64,000 nt of DNA from Oscillospiraceae bacterium. Lineage in GTDB: Bacteria > Bacillota > Clostridia > UBA1381 > UBA9506. The stretch spans positions 1 through 64,000 of the forward strand of contig SVJJ01000004.1 in assembly GCA_015069045.1 (NCBI GenBank). Direction: 5' to 3'. A program made the translations under genes and the position numbers. Below are positions 10,016 to 21,189 of the stretch, piece by piece. The notes below the pieces were generated by a model. The model saw nothing but the letters and a program-made list of their open reading frames with translations. It was not told the origin of the DNA and did not search any database. Each line of letters opens with the position of its first letter. Positions within the stretch are counted from its first letter, which is position 1.

Positions 10016-11020
10016 ATGAAACAAAGAAAAGGAACAAAAATTCTGGCAACCCTGCTTGCTGTATCCCTTTTAGCATGTTGCAGCGTATGGGCAGACAATG
10101 CACCCATGCTCATTGCAACGATGGACACAGCAACAACTGAACCCTTGCCTATGCCATCTTACACTGCATCGGCGGGCATAATTTCTGAGAAAACAGATGA
10201 GTACATTGTTCTTGGTGAAACCATGGAAGAGCAAAAGCAATTTAACCTGAGTGCAAACACGGTTATTATTAAGGCAGATGGTACACCTGCTTCCCTGGAG
10301 GATTGTCAGGAGAATGTACAGGTAACTGTATATCATGCTATGGCAACCACCATGAGCATTCCGCCTCAAAGTGCAGCTAAGGTTGTTGTGCTGATGGATG
10401 AGGAAACCACCATGCTTCCTCTTTATGGCGAAGTGGCTTCTGTAACAGAGGGGGAAAAGGCTCTTGAAATTTTAACAGCTGATGGTTCCTACATGTTCTA
10501 TGGCACAGAGGAAACAGAGGTTGTTCCCTATAAAACAAGAAACATTGTTACACTGGCAGACATTCAGGAAGGTAGTCGCATTTTAGCTTGGGCAGAGGTT
10601 ATGACTATGAGCTTGCCCGCCCAGGTAGCACCTGTAAAAATCATGCTGTTGCCGGATGCTGAAGAAGCGTCTACACCTGTTGCCGGCATTACCATCGATG
10701 GAGAAATTTTAGAAAATGCTGTTATTGAATCAGTTGGGGAAATCGTTATGTTGCCGCTTCGTGCAGTGAGCGAAAAGCTAGGTTATATCGTTACCTGGAA
10801 TGGTGAAACAAGAAGCATTGACCTCTCTAAGGAAGGCGAAAGCACAGTGATTACCTTAGGTGACAATAAGGTGGGTATGGCCAGAGCCAATATTTTAGAG
10901 CAACCACCGGTTTTAATTGGTGACCTAACCTATGTTCCGGCAACCTTCTTTAACACCTTGTTGGATGCAGACAACGCTGTTTCTGTGATAGGTACCGCAA
11001 GCGTTGTTATTACCCGCTAA
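10016..11020 (+). CDS. Secreted protein with C-terminal copper-amine-oxidase-like stalk domain
   Basis: A 334-residue exported protein. The first ~27 residues form a signal peptide ending LLAVSLLACCSVWADN; LLAC could be a lipobox. The middle region (about 45-210) is a beta-rich repeat-like stretch (ASAGIISEKTDEYIVLGE; GEVASVTEGEKALEIL) reminiscent of small stress-domain repeats. The last ~115 residues match the stalk domain often labelled copper amine oxidase N-terminal domain (VMLPLRAVSEKLGYIVTWN). That domain is usually a cell-surface module, and no oxidase domain is present. The second ATG (10016) is chosen because GGAGG at 10003-10007 is 8 bases away, against 2 bases for the ATG at 10010. 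Confidence 0.75.
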   Translation: MKQRKGTKILATLLAVSLLACCSVWADNAPMLIATMDTATTEPLPMPSYTASAGIISEKTDEYIVLGETMEEQKQFNLSANTVIIKADGTPASLEDCQENVQVTVYHAMATTMSIPPQSAAKVVVLMDEETTMLPLYGEVASVTEGEKALEILTADGSYMFYGTEETEVVPYKTRNIVTLADIQEGSRILAWAEVMTMSLPAQVAPVKIMLLPDAEEASTPVAGITIDGEILENAVIESVGEIVMLPLRAVSEKLGYIVTWNGETRSIDLSKEGESTVITLGDNKVGMARANILEQPPVLIGDLTYVPATFFNTLLDADNAVSVIGTASVVITR

Positions 11021-11038
11021 TATTATAACGCCACATGG

Positions 11039-11081
11039 AAAGAGGCCGTAGAAAAACAATTTGTTTTTCTACGGCCTCTTT
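11039..11081. terminator. Strong bidirectional terminator
   Basis: A 21-bp perfect inverted repeat (11039-11059 / 11061-11081) with A-tract and T-tract flanks, between the secreted-protein gene and the convergent yigZ. Confidence 0.9.
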
Positions 11082-11103
11082 ATGCCATAATTTCTGTTTT
11101 TTG

Positions 11104-11742
11104 TTAATTTGCTTTCGCAACCAATGGCCGGTATTCGTTACCAAGAATTTGACATTGACCACGACCACCGGTGGTTTCGATGATTTTTTTCTGCAAGGCA
11201 TCTACTTGCGTAGTCCGCACGTAGAGCATGACAGAAACGGCCTGACCAAAATTTGATTTTTCTATGGTTAACCCCTCTTGTTCCAATAAATATTGCAAAC
11301 GGCCATATAGTTCATAGGTCACGTCAATTTGTAACAATGTACAATCGGTCATAAGGGCAATAGTGCCGGCATCAATACCTAATTTGGCACTTTTGGAGTA
11401 AGCACGAACGAGGCCTCCTGTCCCTAATAAAATACCGCCAAAATAGCGGGTTACGACCAGGACTATGTTGGTTAATTCCTCTTGCTTTATAACCTCCATC
11501 ATAGGCATACCGGCGGTACCGCCAGGCTCGCCATCATCGGAAAAACGGGCGATATTATTATCCCGAATCATGTAGGCATAAACATGGTGTTTGGCATCGG
11601 GGTACATTTTGCGTATTTCTTGAATAAACGCCAGGGCTTCCTCTTCCGTTTCCACAGGACGAACAGATGCGATAAAGCGGGATTTTTTTTCTACGTATTC
11701 TGCCCGACCGGCCTGCTTAATGGTTCTATAATCGTTTTTCAT
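11104..11742 (-). CDS. yigZ: YigZ/IMPACT family protein
   Basis: A 212-residue member of the UPF0029/IMPACT family (YvyE in Bacillus, YigZ in E. coli). The N-terminal IMPACT domain shows EYVEKKSRFIASVRPVETEEEA, DAKHHVYAY and the FSDDGEPGGTAGMPM and TRYFGGILLGTGGLVRAYS signatures. The C-terminal ~75 residues form the DUF1949 ferredoxin-like domain. Biochemical role is not established; links to translation regulation come from eukaryotic IMPACT. Its start overlaps the hflX stop by 4 bases, indicating coupled translation. Confidence 0.93.
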   Translation of the reverse strand: MKNDYRTIKQAGRAEYVEKKSRFIASVRPVETEEEALAFIQEIRKMYPDAKHHVYAYMIRDNNIARFSDDGEPGGTAGMPMMEVIKQEELTNIVLVVTRYFGGILLGTGGLVRAYSKSAKLGIDAGTIALMTDCTLLQIDVTYELYGRLQYLLEQEGLTIEKSNFGQAVSVMLYVRTTQVDALQKKIIETTGGRGQCQILGNEYRPLVAKAN

Positions 11743-13028
11743 GGGGTATCACCCTCTATCAGGTAGGACTTAAATTGGTTATAGGCCTTGGCATCTAACA
11801 AAACCTTTACCAATGTACCATCGGATTCATAATTTTCCTGGACAATTGCGTGTTTTTCATGTAGCTCAGAGAGAATGGAGCCCTGCGCATAGGGAATTTT
11901 TAAGGTCACTACTTTCTTTTTTCCGGGGGCTACATCACCAATAGCGGCAAGTAACTCATCAAACCCCATACCTGTTTTAGCGCTAATGGCAACAATATGA
12001 TTAACATCGGGCAATGATGCGGGCAAATCATTTTCGGAGGGTGTTTGGTCTGCCTTGTTAAAGGCTAACACCACAGGTTTATCTCCGGCTCCCAGTTCGT
12101 TTACAATACGACTGACAACCTGAATATGTTGCGCGAATTCAGGGTTGGAGCCATCAGCCACATGGAGAATAACATCGGCCAAGGTTATTTCTTCTAAGGT
12201 GGATTTAAAGGCCTCAATTAAATGGTGAGGAAGCTTACGAATAAAACCAACGGTGTCAATTAACAAAATATTGCGCCCATCCTCTAATGTAAAACCACGG
12301 ACAGTCGGGTCTAAAGTGGCAAACAACTTATCTTCGGCATATACGTCGGCGCCGGTTAGCGCATTTAATAAGGTAGATTTTCCTGCGTTTGTATAGCCTG
12401 CCAAGGCCACAGTAACAGCTCCTTCATTTTTTCTGCCGGCGCGAAGCAGTTCTCTGTGTTTTCTAACCTCGCTTAGCTCCTCCTGGAGATGGTGAATCCG
12501 CCTTCTGATATGTCGTCTGTCTGTTTCCAAACGGGTTTCACCGGGACCACGGGTGCCAATTCCGGCGCCCAAACGGGAAAGCTGTGAGCCAATGCCCATA
12601 AGGCGTGGCAACATATAACGCAATTGTGCCAGCTCGACCTGAATTTTACCTTCACGACTTAAGGCATGGCGGGCAAAAATATCCAAAATCAGCATGCTGC
12701 GGTCAATAACCCGCAATCCTAAAATTTTTTCTAAATTTTTCAGCTGAATAGGGGAAAGCTCGCTATCAAAGATAACCATATCTGCTTGCAAACTTTCACA
12801 GGCAAGGCGCAGCTCTTCTACCTTTCCTTCTCCTAAGAATGTAGCATTTTCAGGGGAGGGACGGTTTTGTATTAAGGTACCCACCACAACGGCGCCGGCC
12901 GTATCGGCTAAGCGTTCCAGTTCGTTAATGGACTCTTCCGTAGTGTCTTGCAGCGGATCACCGCTACCTGTATGCACACCGGCCAAAATAGCCTGTTGTT
13001 GTTTTTCCTTCAATTCTGTTAAAGACAT
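11739..13028 (-). CDS. hflX: GTPase HflX
   Basis: Ribosome-associated GTPase that rescues and splits stalled ribosomes under stress in studied bacteria. The 429-residue protein begins MSLTELKEKQQQ, has the HflX N-terminal domain (ENATFLGEGKVEEL, LSPIQLKNLEK), the glycine-rich linker GIGSQLSRLGAGIGTRGPGE, and G motifs GYTNAGKST near 210, DTVGFIRKLPHHLI and NKAD. A longer frame begins at 13085, but only the ATG at 13028 has an AAAGGAG site 6 bases upstream. The longer version would also run into the upstream flavoprotein gene. Confidence 0.95.
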   Translation of the reverse strand: MSLTELKEKQQQAILAGVHTGSGDPLQDTTEESINELERLADTAGAVVVGTLIQNRPSPENATFLGEGKVEELRLACESLQADMVIFDSELSPIQLKNLEKILGLRVIDRSMLILDIFARHALSREGKIQVELAQLRYMLPRLMGIGSQLSRLGAGIGTRGPGETRLETDRRHIRRRIHHLQEELSEVRKHRELLRAGRKNEGAVTVALAGYTNAGKSTLLNALTGADVYAEDKLFATLDPTVRGFTLEDGRNILLIDTVGFIRKLPHHLIEAFKSTLEEITLADVILHVADGSNPEFAQHIQVVSRIVNELGAGDKPVVLAFNKADQTPSENDLPASLPDVNHIVAISAKTGMGFDELLAAIGDVAPGKKKVVTLKIPYAQGSILSELHEKHAIVQENYESDGTLVKVLLDAKAYNQFKSYLIEGDTP

Positions 13029-13068
13029 AGCATACTCCTTTTGCGGACAATGTGGATATGATAACGTT

Positions 13069-14328
13069 TCAATTCCTGTTCCCATAGGTGGCTTGGGCAG
13101 CGCTTTGGCCAGCTAAATAGCCGGTAGAGAAGGCAATTTGTAGATTATAACCACCTGTATAGGCATCTACATCAATCACCTCGCCGGCAAAATATAACCC
13201 CTGCACCAGGCGAGATTCCATAGTTTTGGGATAAATCTCCTTTGTAACAACGCCTCCTGCGGTGATAATGGCTTCGGCAATGGGGCGGGGCTTATCTGCG
13301 GTCAGGGGTAGACATTTTAATAGTTGTACCAATCGCTGCCGCTCCGACCGTGTAATTTCGTTTACCTTTTTTCGTGGGTCTATTCCGGAGAGTCGTACAA
13401 CGACAGGAATTAATTTTTTTGGTAATAAATTATTCAAACTATTAATGAAATCCTTATTAATTTCGGCAGAAAAATCCCGCAAAATACGACTATCTAATTG
13501 ACTTTCGGATAGAGCAGGTTTCAGGTCAATGTGAATTCGATATTGGTTGTGAGCGAAATCACGCATGTGTGCGCTGGCCGAAAGAACCAATGGGCCGGAT
13601 AAACCAAAATGGGTAAACATAAGTTCACCGGTTTCTTCATATAGTATGGTATTGTTTTGATCAAGAGCTTTTAAGTTTACATTTTTCAGGGAGAGTCCCA
13701 TGGAATCCTGTGGCCAACGTTCCTTTGTTTCTATAGGTACCAAGGAGGGTTTTGGAGGTGTTATGGTATGTCCGGCTTGTTGCGCAAAAATATATCCATC
13801 CCCATCAGAGCCCGTTTGCGGATAGCTTTTGCCACCGGTAGCCACAACGACACAAGGAGCTTCTACCACTTTTCCGTTTGCAAGTGTAACACCATGAATC
13901 CTATTATCTTTGAGCAAAAGCCCTTTTACGCGGCTTTGTAAACAGATGGCATTACCTGCATAGGTGCCCAAGACCCGAACCACATCGGCCGATTTATCAC
14001 TAACAGGAAAAACACGACCGCCTCGTTCGACCTTTGTTTCTACACCACTTTTACGCAAAAAATCTCGCAAATCTTCATTATTAAAAGCGGAAAAAGCACT
14101 GTATAAAAAGCGACCATCTGTAGGCAGCTGTTTCATAAACTCTGCCATATCTACGCCGTTGGTTACATTACAACGGCCTTTTCCGGTAATAAGTAGCTTT
14201 TTGCCAATCTTATCATTTTTTTCAAGTAGCATTGTTTTTGCACCTAAGGCAGAGGCTGTCCCGGCAGCCATGAGCCCAGCAGGACCGCCGCCGATTACAA
14301 TTACATCTGTGTACATATCATCACTCAT
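13069..14328 (-). CDS. BaiN/YhiN (HI0933) family flavoprotein
   Basis: An FAD-dependent NAD(P)-linked oxidoreductase of the HI0933/YhiN/BaiN family, 419 residues. Visible are the dinucleotide fold VIVIGGGPAGLMAAGTAS at residues 10-27, LLEKNDKIGKKLLITGKGRCNVTN near 34-57, VVATGGKSYPQTGSDGDGY in the middle and the C-terminal FAD contact GLYFAGEVIDVDAYTGGYNLQ. Physiological substrate is not known for most members, and the bile-acid role of BaiN should not be transferred. A second in-frame ATG lies 12 bases downstream (14316) and neither start has a strong ribosome site. A 40-base gap separates it from hflX. Confidence 0.88.
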   Translation of the reverse strand: MSDDMYTDVIVIGGGPAGLMAAGTASALGAKTMLLEKNDKIGKKLLITGKGRCNVTNGVDMAEFMKQLPTDGRFLYSAFSAFNNEDLRDFLRKSGVETKVERGGRVFPVSDKSADVVRVLGTYAGNAICLQSRVKGLLLKDNRIHGVTLANGKVVEAPCVVVATGGKSYPQTGSDGDGYIFAQQAGHTITPPKPSLVPIETKERWPQDSMGLSLKNVNLKALDQNNTILYEETGELMFTHFGLSGPLVLSASAHMRDFAHNQYRIHIDLKPALSESQLDSRILRDFSAEINKDFINSLNNLLPKKLIPVVVRLSGIDPRKKVNEITRSERQRLVQLLKCLPLTADKPRPIAEAIITAGGVVTKEIYPKTMESRLVQGLYFAGEVIDVDAYTGGYNLQIAFSTGYLAGQSAAQATYGNRN

Positions 14329-14469
14329 TTTGCTAAAATTTCTCTATATATGTAGTATAGCAGACTCCTCGTATTTTATCAATATTAAGGAATTTAAAGA
14401 AAACAAGAGATAAGTAAAGAAAAATATAGATAACAAGCTATAATTTCAAAATTTGACATCACATAATAT

Positions 14470-14498
14470 TTGCCAAAAAGGGAAATATTGAGTAATAT
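14470..14498 (+). promoter_or_regulatory. Sigma-A promoter of groESL
   Basis: TTGCCA (14470-14475), 17 bases, TAATAT (14493-14498). The predicted transcription start falls just before or in the CIRCE operator, as is usual for HrcA-regulated chaperone operons. Confidence 0.75.
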
Positions 14499-14508
14499 AT
14501 ACAATAGA

Positions 14509-14535
14509 TTAGCACTCAACAAAAGAGAGTGCTAA
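14509..14535 (+). promoter_or_regulatory. CIRCE operator (HrcA binding site)
   Basis: A perfect TTAGCACTC-N9-GAGTGCTAA inverted repeat, the classical HrcA repressor site, in the leader of groES. It predicts heat-shock derepression of the groES-groEL operon. hrcA itself is not in the window. Confidence 0.97.
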
Positions 14536-14563
14536 CAAAATGAAAATATTATATGTAACATAA

Positions 14564-14863
<300 letters not shown>

Positions 14864-14867
14864 TTAA

Positions 14868-16511
<1,644 letters not shown>

Positions 16512-16530
16512 ACAATGCAATAATATTAAG

Positions 16531-16566
16531 AAAAGGCTTCTGTGCGCCATCGCATAGAAGCCTTTT
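16531..16566 (+). terminator. groESL terminator
   Basis: A 16-bp stem (one G-T pair) from AAAAGGCTTC with its complement, followed by a T run, 20 bases after the groEL stop. Confidence 0.9.
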
Positions 16567-16608
16567 TTGACACAATTATTAATAATTCATAAAATTTTAT
16601 CAGTTTTG

Positions 16609-16637
16609 TTGATTTCTTGGTATTTATCCTATATAAT
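16609..16637 (+). promoter_or_regulatory. Sigma-A promoter of the CrtO-like/PAP2/zinc-ribbon operon
   Basis: TTGATT (16609-16614), 17-base spacer, TATAAT (16632-16637), about 90 bases upstream of the first gene of the operon. Confidence 0.65.
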
Positions 16638-16728
16638 TAATCATGTATTCTTGTACTAAGGGTACAGCTGTTTGCATATATTTAGGCATCGACTACTGGG
16701 ATTTTAATTAAGAAGGAGAGTTCCGGTC

Positions 16729-17247
16729 GTGAATTTTATAAGATGTTTATTAGTGTTAGGGATTCTGAGTTTTTTATTTTTTGTTTTGGGAAGAGTTTTG
16801 CCCAAAACATGGTTTCGTTACGATAGCTTTCTCTTTAAAGAATATGCCTTTGAGCAGAATGGACGGATATATGATTGTTTGACCATACGCCGCTGGAAAA
16901 ATAAATTGCCGGACATGAGTCGCATATTTCCCCGACATATGCCGGCTAAACGGTTACAGCCCTGTATGGGGCAGGAGCAAGTGGAGCGGTTCATTCAAGA
17001 AACCTGTGTGGCAGAGTGGATTCATTGGTTGTTAGCTCTTTGTGGATTTATCTGTCTATATGTGTGGAATGGCATAGGAGGGGTGGTTGTATCTCTACTA
17101 TATGCGCTGGGAAATATTCCTTTTATTTTAGTGCAGCGATATAATCGACCGAAACTCCTTCGCCTGTATCAACGTATAAAAAGTAAAAAAGATCATGTAC
17201 AAACACCGATTGCGGAGCTTGAACTGCAATATGAAGCAAAAATATGA
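16729..17247 (+). CDS. CrtO-like membrane acyltransferase family protein
   Basis: A 172-residue integral membrane protein starting at GTG, with AAGGAGAG 8-9 bases upstream. Membrane segments are near residues 3-20 and 95-130. The central block FEQNGRIYDCLTIRRWKNK followed by LPDMSRIFP and PAKRL (about 42-75) resembles the family named after staphylococcal glycosyl-4,4'-diaponeurosporenoate acyltransferase CrtO. No carotenoid genes are nearby, so the staphyloxanthin role is unlikely to transfer. It overlaps or abuts a PAP2-family phosphatase, which suggests a joint role in lipid or undecaprenyl metabolism (inference). Confidence 0.6.
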   Translation: MNFIRCLLVLGILSFLFFVLGRVLPKTWFRYDSFLFKEYAFEQNGRIYDCLTIRRWKNKLPDMSRIFPRHMPAKRLQPCMGQEQVERFIQETCVAEWIHWLLALCGFICLYVWNGIGGVVVSLLYALGNIPFILVQRYNRPKLLRLYQRIKSKKDHVQTPIAELELQYEAKI

Positions 17248-17261
17248 GGGTATGTAATTCT

Positions 17262-17978
17262 ATGGTAAACTACAAGGATTTTCGGTTACAAAAATTAAAT
17301 ACAGATGAATTTAATCATTTAAAGTATCTATTTTATTGGCCTTTGTATGGTTTATTTTTTATAGGACTTGAACGGCTGTGGTTGCGTGAGAGTTATTTCC
17401 CCATACATTGTTTTTTAGATGATTATATTCCCTTTTGTGAATATTTTTTATTTCCTTATTTATTTTGGTTTGTTTTTTTAATTGGGTTCATGATATATGG
17501 ATTATTGTGGGATGTTAAGGCCTATACTTGCATGATGAAGTTCATTATGTTGACCTACACGGCCACGATTATCATATATATACTGTTTCCCAATTGTCAG
17601 GAATTACGACCGCAGGTTTTTCCGCGGGAGAATAGTTTAACGGACTTTATGAGGCATTACTATGTTTTTGATACCAATACTAATGTATGCCCCTCCATTC
17701 ATGTCATTGGGTCTGTGGCGGTCTTGCTTTCTGCATGGCACAGTCAGCATTTCAGAACACCATTTTGGCGCGTGATATTTACTGTGGCAGCAATTTTAAT
17801 TTCCCTCTCCACAGTTTTTTTAAAGCAACACTCTGTGTTGGATATTTTGGCAGCTGTTCCTGTTTGCGTAGTTGGGTATCTCTTTTCCTTTCGGGAGGCA
17901 TCTCGCAGCATTTTGCATACTAGGAGCAAGGTTTGCCATTCACAAGATTTAACGGAAGAAACAAAGATTGGTTTTTAA
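17262..17978 (+). CDS. PAP2-superfamily membrane phosphatase
   Basis: A polytopic membrane protein of 238 residues with about six hydrophobic segments. Motif C2 appears as CPSIHVIGSVAV and motif C3 as STVFLKQHSVLDILAAV, giving the two catalytic-type histidines of the PAP2 family. The first PAP2 motif (KxxxxxxRP) is not obvious, although RPQVFPRE is present before C2. The start is placed at the ATG 17262, which has GAGGG 11 bases upstream; the frame also contains an ATG at 17244 overlapping the previous stop. Likely substrates are lipid phosphates or pyrophosphates, not determined. Confidence 0.8.
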   Translation: MVNYKDFRLQKLNTDEFNHLKYLFYWPLYGLFFIGLERLWLRESYFPIHCFLDDYIPFCEYFLFPYLFWFVFLIGFMIYGLLWDVKAYTCMMKFIMLTYTATIIIYILFPNCQELRPQVFPRENSLTDFMRHYYVFDTNTNVCPSIHVIGSVAVLLSAWHSQHFRTPFWRVIFTVAAILISLSTVFLKQHSVLDILAAVPVCVVGYLFSFREASRSILHTRSKVCHSQDLTEETKIGF

Positions 17979-17991
17979 AAGGAGTCAGATT

Positions 17992-18405
17992 ATGCAGTTA
18001 TGGTTGGAACGTATCAAGTGGCGGTTGACAACAATGATGCAAGGACGATACGGCAACGATGTACTTTCTATAGACCTTTGGAAAATGGCATTATTTTTTT
18101 GGATTATATCACTTTTTGTGTTCAGGAAAATTTTTTCTGTCTTATATCTAATATGTATGGCCATCGTTTTGTATCGCATGTATTCACGAAATATAGTTAA
18201 ACGACGGAAGGAATTGGAGTTTTATCTGGGTTTTAGAAAAAAGCCTCTTGCCTATATTAATTTAAAAAAACGAATATGGCGGGACAGAAAAACCCATCGG
18301 TATTTTCGTTGTGCCTGTGGCACCATGTTGCGTGTGCCTAAGGGGAAGGGAAAAATAAATATTCACTGTCAAAACTGTGACAGACATATGATTAAGAGAA
18401 CATAA
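17992..18405 (+). CDS. Small membrane protein with C-terminal zinc ribbon
   Basis: A 137-residue protein with a hydrophobic region near 30-60 and a cytoplasmic C-terminal zinc-ribbon-like module: FRCACGTMLRVPKGKGKI then CQNCDRH. It has two cysteine pairs, the first an unusual CxC, the second CxxC. A basic GKGK loop separates them, as in other clostridial zinc-ribbon membrane proteins of unknown function. The ATG at 17992 has AAAGGAG at good spacing; a TTG at 17968 in the same frame would overlap the upstream gene. Last gene of the three-gene operon, followed by a terminator. Confidence 0.7.
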   Translation: MQLWLERIKWRLTTMMQGRYGNDVLSIDLWKMALFFWIISLFVFRKIFSVLYLICMAIVLYRMYSRNIVKRRKELEFYLGFRKKPLAYINLKKRIWRDRKTHRYFRCACGTMLRVPKGKGKINIHCQNCDRHMIKRT

Positions 18406-18441
18406 AAAATGGTTGCACATATTACATGTGCAACCATTTTT
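18405..18441. terminator. Bidirectional terminator
   Basis: A 16-bp perfect stem (18405-18420 / 18426-18441), loop ATTAC, with A and T tracts. It separates the zinc-ribbon operon from the convergent decarboxylase operon. Confidence 0.92.
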
Positions 18442-18468
18442 TATTGTGAATAGAATTGTATTTGGAGT

Positions 18469-19878
18469 TTATATAGGATGTGTCATTTCTTCCATATTCA
18501 TCAAGTCTTTATCCAACTTATATTTTTCAGCTTGCCGTTGCTGAAAGAACTTCACAGCTACCTGGTCAAAGAGGGCATAGGATAAAACATCTTCATCCTG
18601 CTCAATATACTCTTTAATATTTTCCCGCAGGGCGGTAAGCTCCGGTTTAATTTGGTCAGCAGGACGGCAGGTAATTCGAGGCTCGTCACCGATGATTTTT
18701 TTAGCAAAAACTTCGTCAATGGGAACAGGGGTTTTACCATATTCGCCCTTGACAATACCCTTGGTTTCCTTGGTGACCATTTTATAACGCTCACCCATAA
18801 TGACATTTAGTACAGCTTGTGTACCAACAATTTGGCTGGTGGGCGTTACCAACGGCACATAACCTAAGTCTGCGCGAACACGGGGCACTTCTTTGAGTAC
18901 TTCCTCTAACTTATCTTCCTTGCCCTGCTGCTTGAGTTGAGATACGAGGTTAGACAACATGCCACCGGGAACTTGATAAAGCAGGGTGTTAATATCAACG
19001 CCCAGCATCTTGGGATTTAGCAAGCCACTGGATAAATATTCCTCCCGCAGAGGACGGAAATAATCGGCAATTTCAGAGAGTTTGGAAAGGTTTAAGCCTG
19101 TATCATAAGGTGTACCCTGCAGTGTGGCAACAAGGGGCTCTGTAGCAGGCTGAGAAGTACCTAAAGCCATAGGGGAAATAGCACAGTCTACCACATCTAC
19201 ACCTGCTTCAATTGCCTTTAAATAAGTCATAGAGGCAACGCCACTTGTGTAATGCGTGTGGAGTTGAATGGGTATTTTTACTGTTTCCTTCATGGCTTTA
19301 ACTAAATCATAGGCTACATATGGTAAGAGTAGACCTGCCATATCCTTAATGCAGATAGAGTCAGCACCACGCTCTTCCAACTCCTTAGCCAATTTTACAA
19401 AGGAATCGATGGTGTGCACATCGCTAATGGTGTAGCAAACAACGGCTTGCACATGCCCTTTTTCCTTTTGACAAGCCTTAATAGCACATTCCAGATTACG
19501 TACATCGTTTAATGCGTCAAAGATACGGATAATATCAATACCATTGGCTAATGACTTTTGTACAAAATATTCCACCACATCATCGGCATAATTTTTGTAA
19601 CCCAAAATATTTTGACCGCGAAACAGCATCTGCAGTTTTGTGTTTTTAGCACGGTCGCGGATTTGACGTAACCGTTCCCATGGATCCTCGTTCAAAAACC
19701 GAAGGCAAGCATCAAAGGTAGCGCCTCCCCATGCCTCTAAAGAGTGGTAGCCAATTTGATCCATTTTTTCAACAATAGGTAAAATATCTGCCGTTGTCAT
19801 GCGGGTGGCAATCAGAGATTGGTGTGCATCACGGAGAACCGTTTCCGTTATTTTAACCGGTTTTGTATTCGTAGACAT
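18469..19878 (-). CDS. oadA: Oxaloacetate decarboxylase alpha subunit / transcarboxylase 5S-like carboxyltransferase
   Basis: Transfers a carboxyl group between oxaloacetate/pyruvate and biotin. The 469-residue protein begins with the metal-aldolase-like TIM barrel (KITETVLRDAHQSLIATRMTT), contains EAWGGATFDACLRFLNEDPWERL, the RGQN motif (FRGQNILGY), SICIKDMAG and the metal-binding HTHYTSG, then the post-barrel conserved domain (TPTSQIVGTQAV). It ends without an attached biotin domain; that is a separate gene upstream. The start MSTNTKPVK at 19878 has AAAGGA 7 bases upstream; the frame extends to 19929 without a ribosome site. Last gene of a five-gene minus-strand operon. Confidence 0.9.
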   Translation of the reverse strand: MSTNTKPVKITETVLRDAHQSLIATRMTTADILPIVEKMDQIGYHSLEAWGGATFDACLRFLNEDPWERLRQIRDRAKNTKLQMLFRGQNILGYKNYADDVVEYFVQKSLANGIDIIRIFDALNDVRNLECAIKACQKEKGHVQAVVCYTISDVHTIDSFVKLAKELEERGADSICIKDMAGLLLPYVAYDLVKAMKETVKIPIQLHTHYTSGVASMTYLKAIEAGVDVVDCAISPMALGTSQPATEPLVATLQGTPYDTGLNLSKLSEIADYFRPLREEYLSSGLLNPKMLGVDINTLLYQVPGGMLSNLVSQLKQQGKEDKLEEVLKEVPRVRADLGYVPLVTPTSQIVGTQAVLNVIMGERYKMVTKETKGIVKGEYGKTPVPIDEVFAKKIIGDEPRITCRPADQIKPELTALRENIKEYIEQDEDVLSYALFDQVAVKFFQQRQAEKYKLDKDLMNMEEMTHPI

Positions 19879-19931
19879 ATTTATTTCCTTTCTGCGGCAC
19901 TCTGTTTGATGGTCCGCTTGTTTATTCATTT

Positions 19932-21164
19932 TTACAATACTTTGGCCATTGCCAGGAATACGCCGGCTGCCACGGCAGAACCAATAACACCGGCTACATT
20001 AGGACCCATGGCATGCATTAAGAGAAAATTGGTAGGGTCTGCCTCCCGCCCAACGGTTTGGGAAACGCGAGCAGCCATTGGGACGGCGGAAACACCCGCA
20101 GAACCAATCAGGGGATTTACTTTGCCGCCGGTTACAAGATACATCAGCTTTCCTAACAGAAGGCCACCAACGGTACTTAAACAGAATGCGATTAACCCTA
20201 GTAGAATAATAAATAAGGTTTCCGGTTGCAGGAATGTGTCAGCTGATGCAGTTGCACCAACGGTTATACCCAAAAAGATGGTTACAATGTTCATTAACTC
20301 ATTTTGAATAGTCTTGGATAACCGATCAGCCACGCCGCTTTCCTTAATTAGGTTACCTAACATGAGGCAGCCTACTAAAGGAACAGCATCAGGTACAATT
20401 AAAGCGACAACAATGGTTACGATAATGGGAAATATCAAACGTTCTAATTTGCTGACGGGGCGGAGTTGCTCCATTTTAACACTGCGTTCCTTTTTAGTTG
20501 TCAGTGCTCTCATAATAGGTGGCTGAATAATGGGAATTAATGCCATGTATGAATAGGCTGCAATGGCGATGGCAGGTAACAGCCTGGGTGCCAACGTTTT
20601 GGTCACTAAAATAGCTGTGGGACCGTCAGCACCGCCAATAATACCGATGCTCATAGCTTCGTAAATGTTAAAGCCTAATAGCAAGGCACCGAAGAAGGCT
20701 ATGAAGACACCTAACTGAGCAGCGGCACCTAAAAGCAAGCTTTTTGGATTTGCAATAAGGGGAGAAAAGTCGGTCATGGCACCAATGCCCAAGAAAATCA
20801 AAGAGGGATAAATGCCCAACTTAACACCCAAGTATAACAGGTCAAGCAGACCGCCTTCGTGAAGAATTTTTCCAAAATCCATTACAAAATGCTCTTCGCC
20901 ATGCCCTACAAATAATGCATTATGCATAATATTTGCCATGGGCAGGTTCGAAAGTAGCATACCAAAGGCAATGGGTAAAAGCAGTAAAGGTTCAAATTCT
21001 TTTCCGATTGCCAAATAAATTAACACACAGGAGATAGCCAGCATAATAATAGTTCCAAAATCCACACCTGCAAAAGCTAATGGCGTTTCTGCCGTTGCTG
21101 CAAAAATTTTTGCCAAACCGGTGCTTTGGATAAAGCTGGTAATTCCTTCAATTAAAAAATCCAA
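19932..21164 (-). CDS. oadB: Na+-translocating decarboxylase, beta subunit
   Basis: Integral membrane subunit that decarboxylates carboxybiotin and pumps Na+ outward (OadB/MmdB/GcdB family). About 410 residues with many membrane segments. Conserved pieces include [23 protein letters not shown], the [30 protein letters not shown] region, [13 protein letters not shown] (with the Asp implicated in Na+ translocation) and the terminal [19 protein letters not shown]. The start is placed at TTG 21164, 8 bases after GGAAAGGG. The GTG at 21173 in the same frame would have no spacing from that site. The 53-base gap to oadA contains the unused 5' extension of that frame. Confidence 0.93.
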   Translation of the reverse strand: MDFLIEGITSFIQSTGLAKIFAATAETPLAFAGVDFGTIIMLAISCVLIYLAIGKEFEPLLLLPIAFGMLLSNLPMANIMHNALFVGHGEEHFVMDFGKILHEGGLLDLLYLGVKLGIYPSLIFLGIGAMTDFSPLIANPKSLLLGAAAQLGVFIAFFGALLLGFNIYEAMSIGIIGGADGPTAILVTKTLAPRLLPAIAIAAYSYMALIPIIQPPIMRALTTKKERSVKMEQLRPVSKLERLIFPIIVTIVVALIVPDAVPLVGCLMLGNLIKESGVADRLSKTIQNELMNIVTIFLGITVGATASADTFLQPETLFIILLGLIAFCLSTVGGLLLGKLMYLVTGGKVNPLIGSAGVSAVPMAARVSQTVGREADPTNFLLMHAMGPNVAGVIGSAVAAGVFLAMAKVL

Positions 21165-21189
21165 TAAAATCACCCTTTCCGGCAGAGCC

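Noticed and set aside
10016-11020. Copper amine oxidase
   Set aside because: Only the stalk-type domain is present; there is no catalytic domain.
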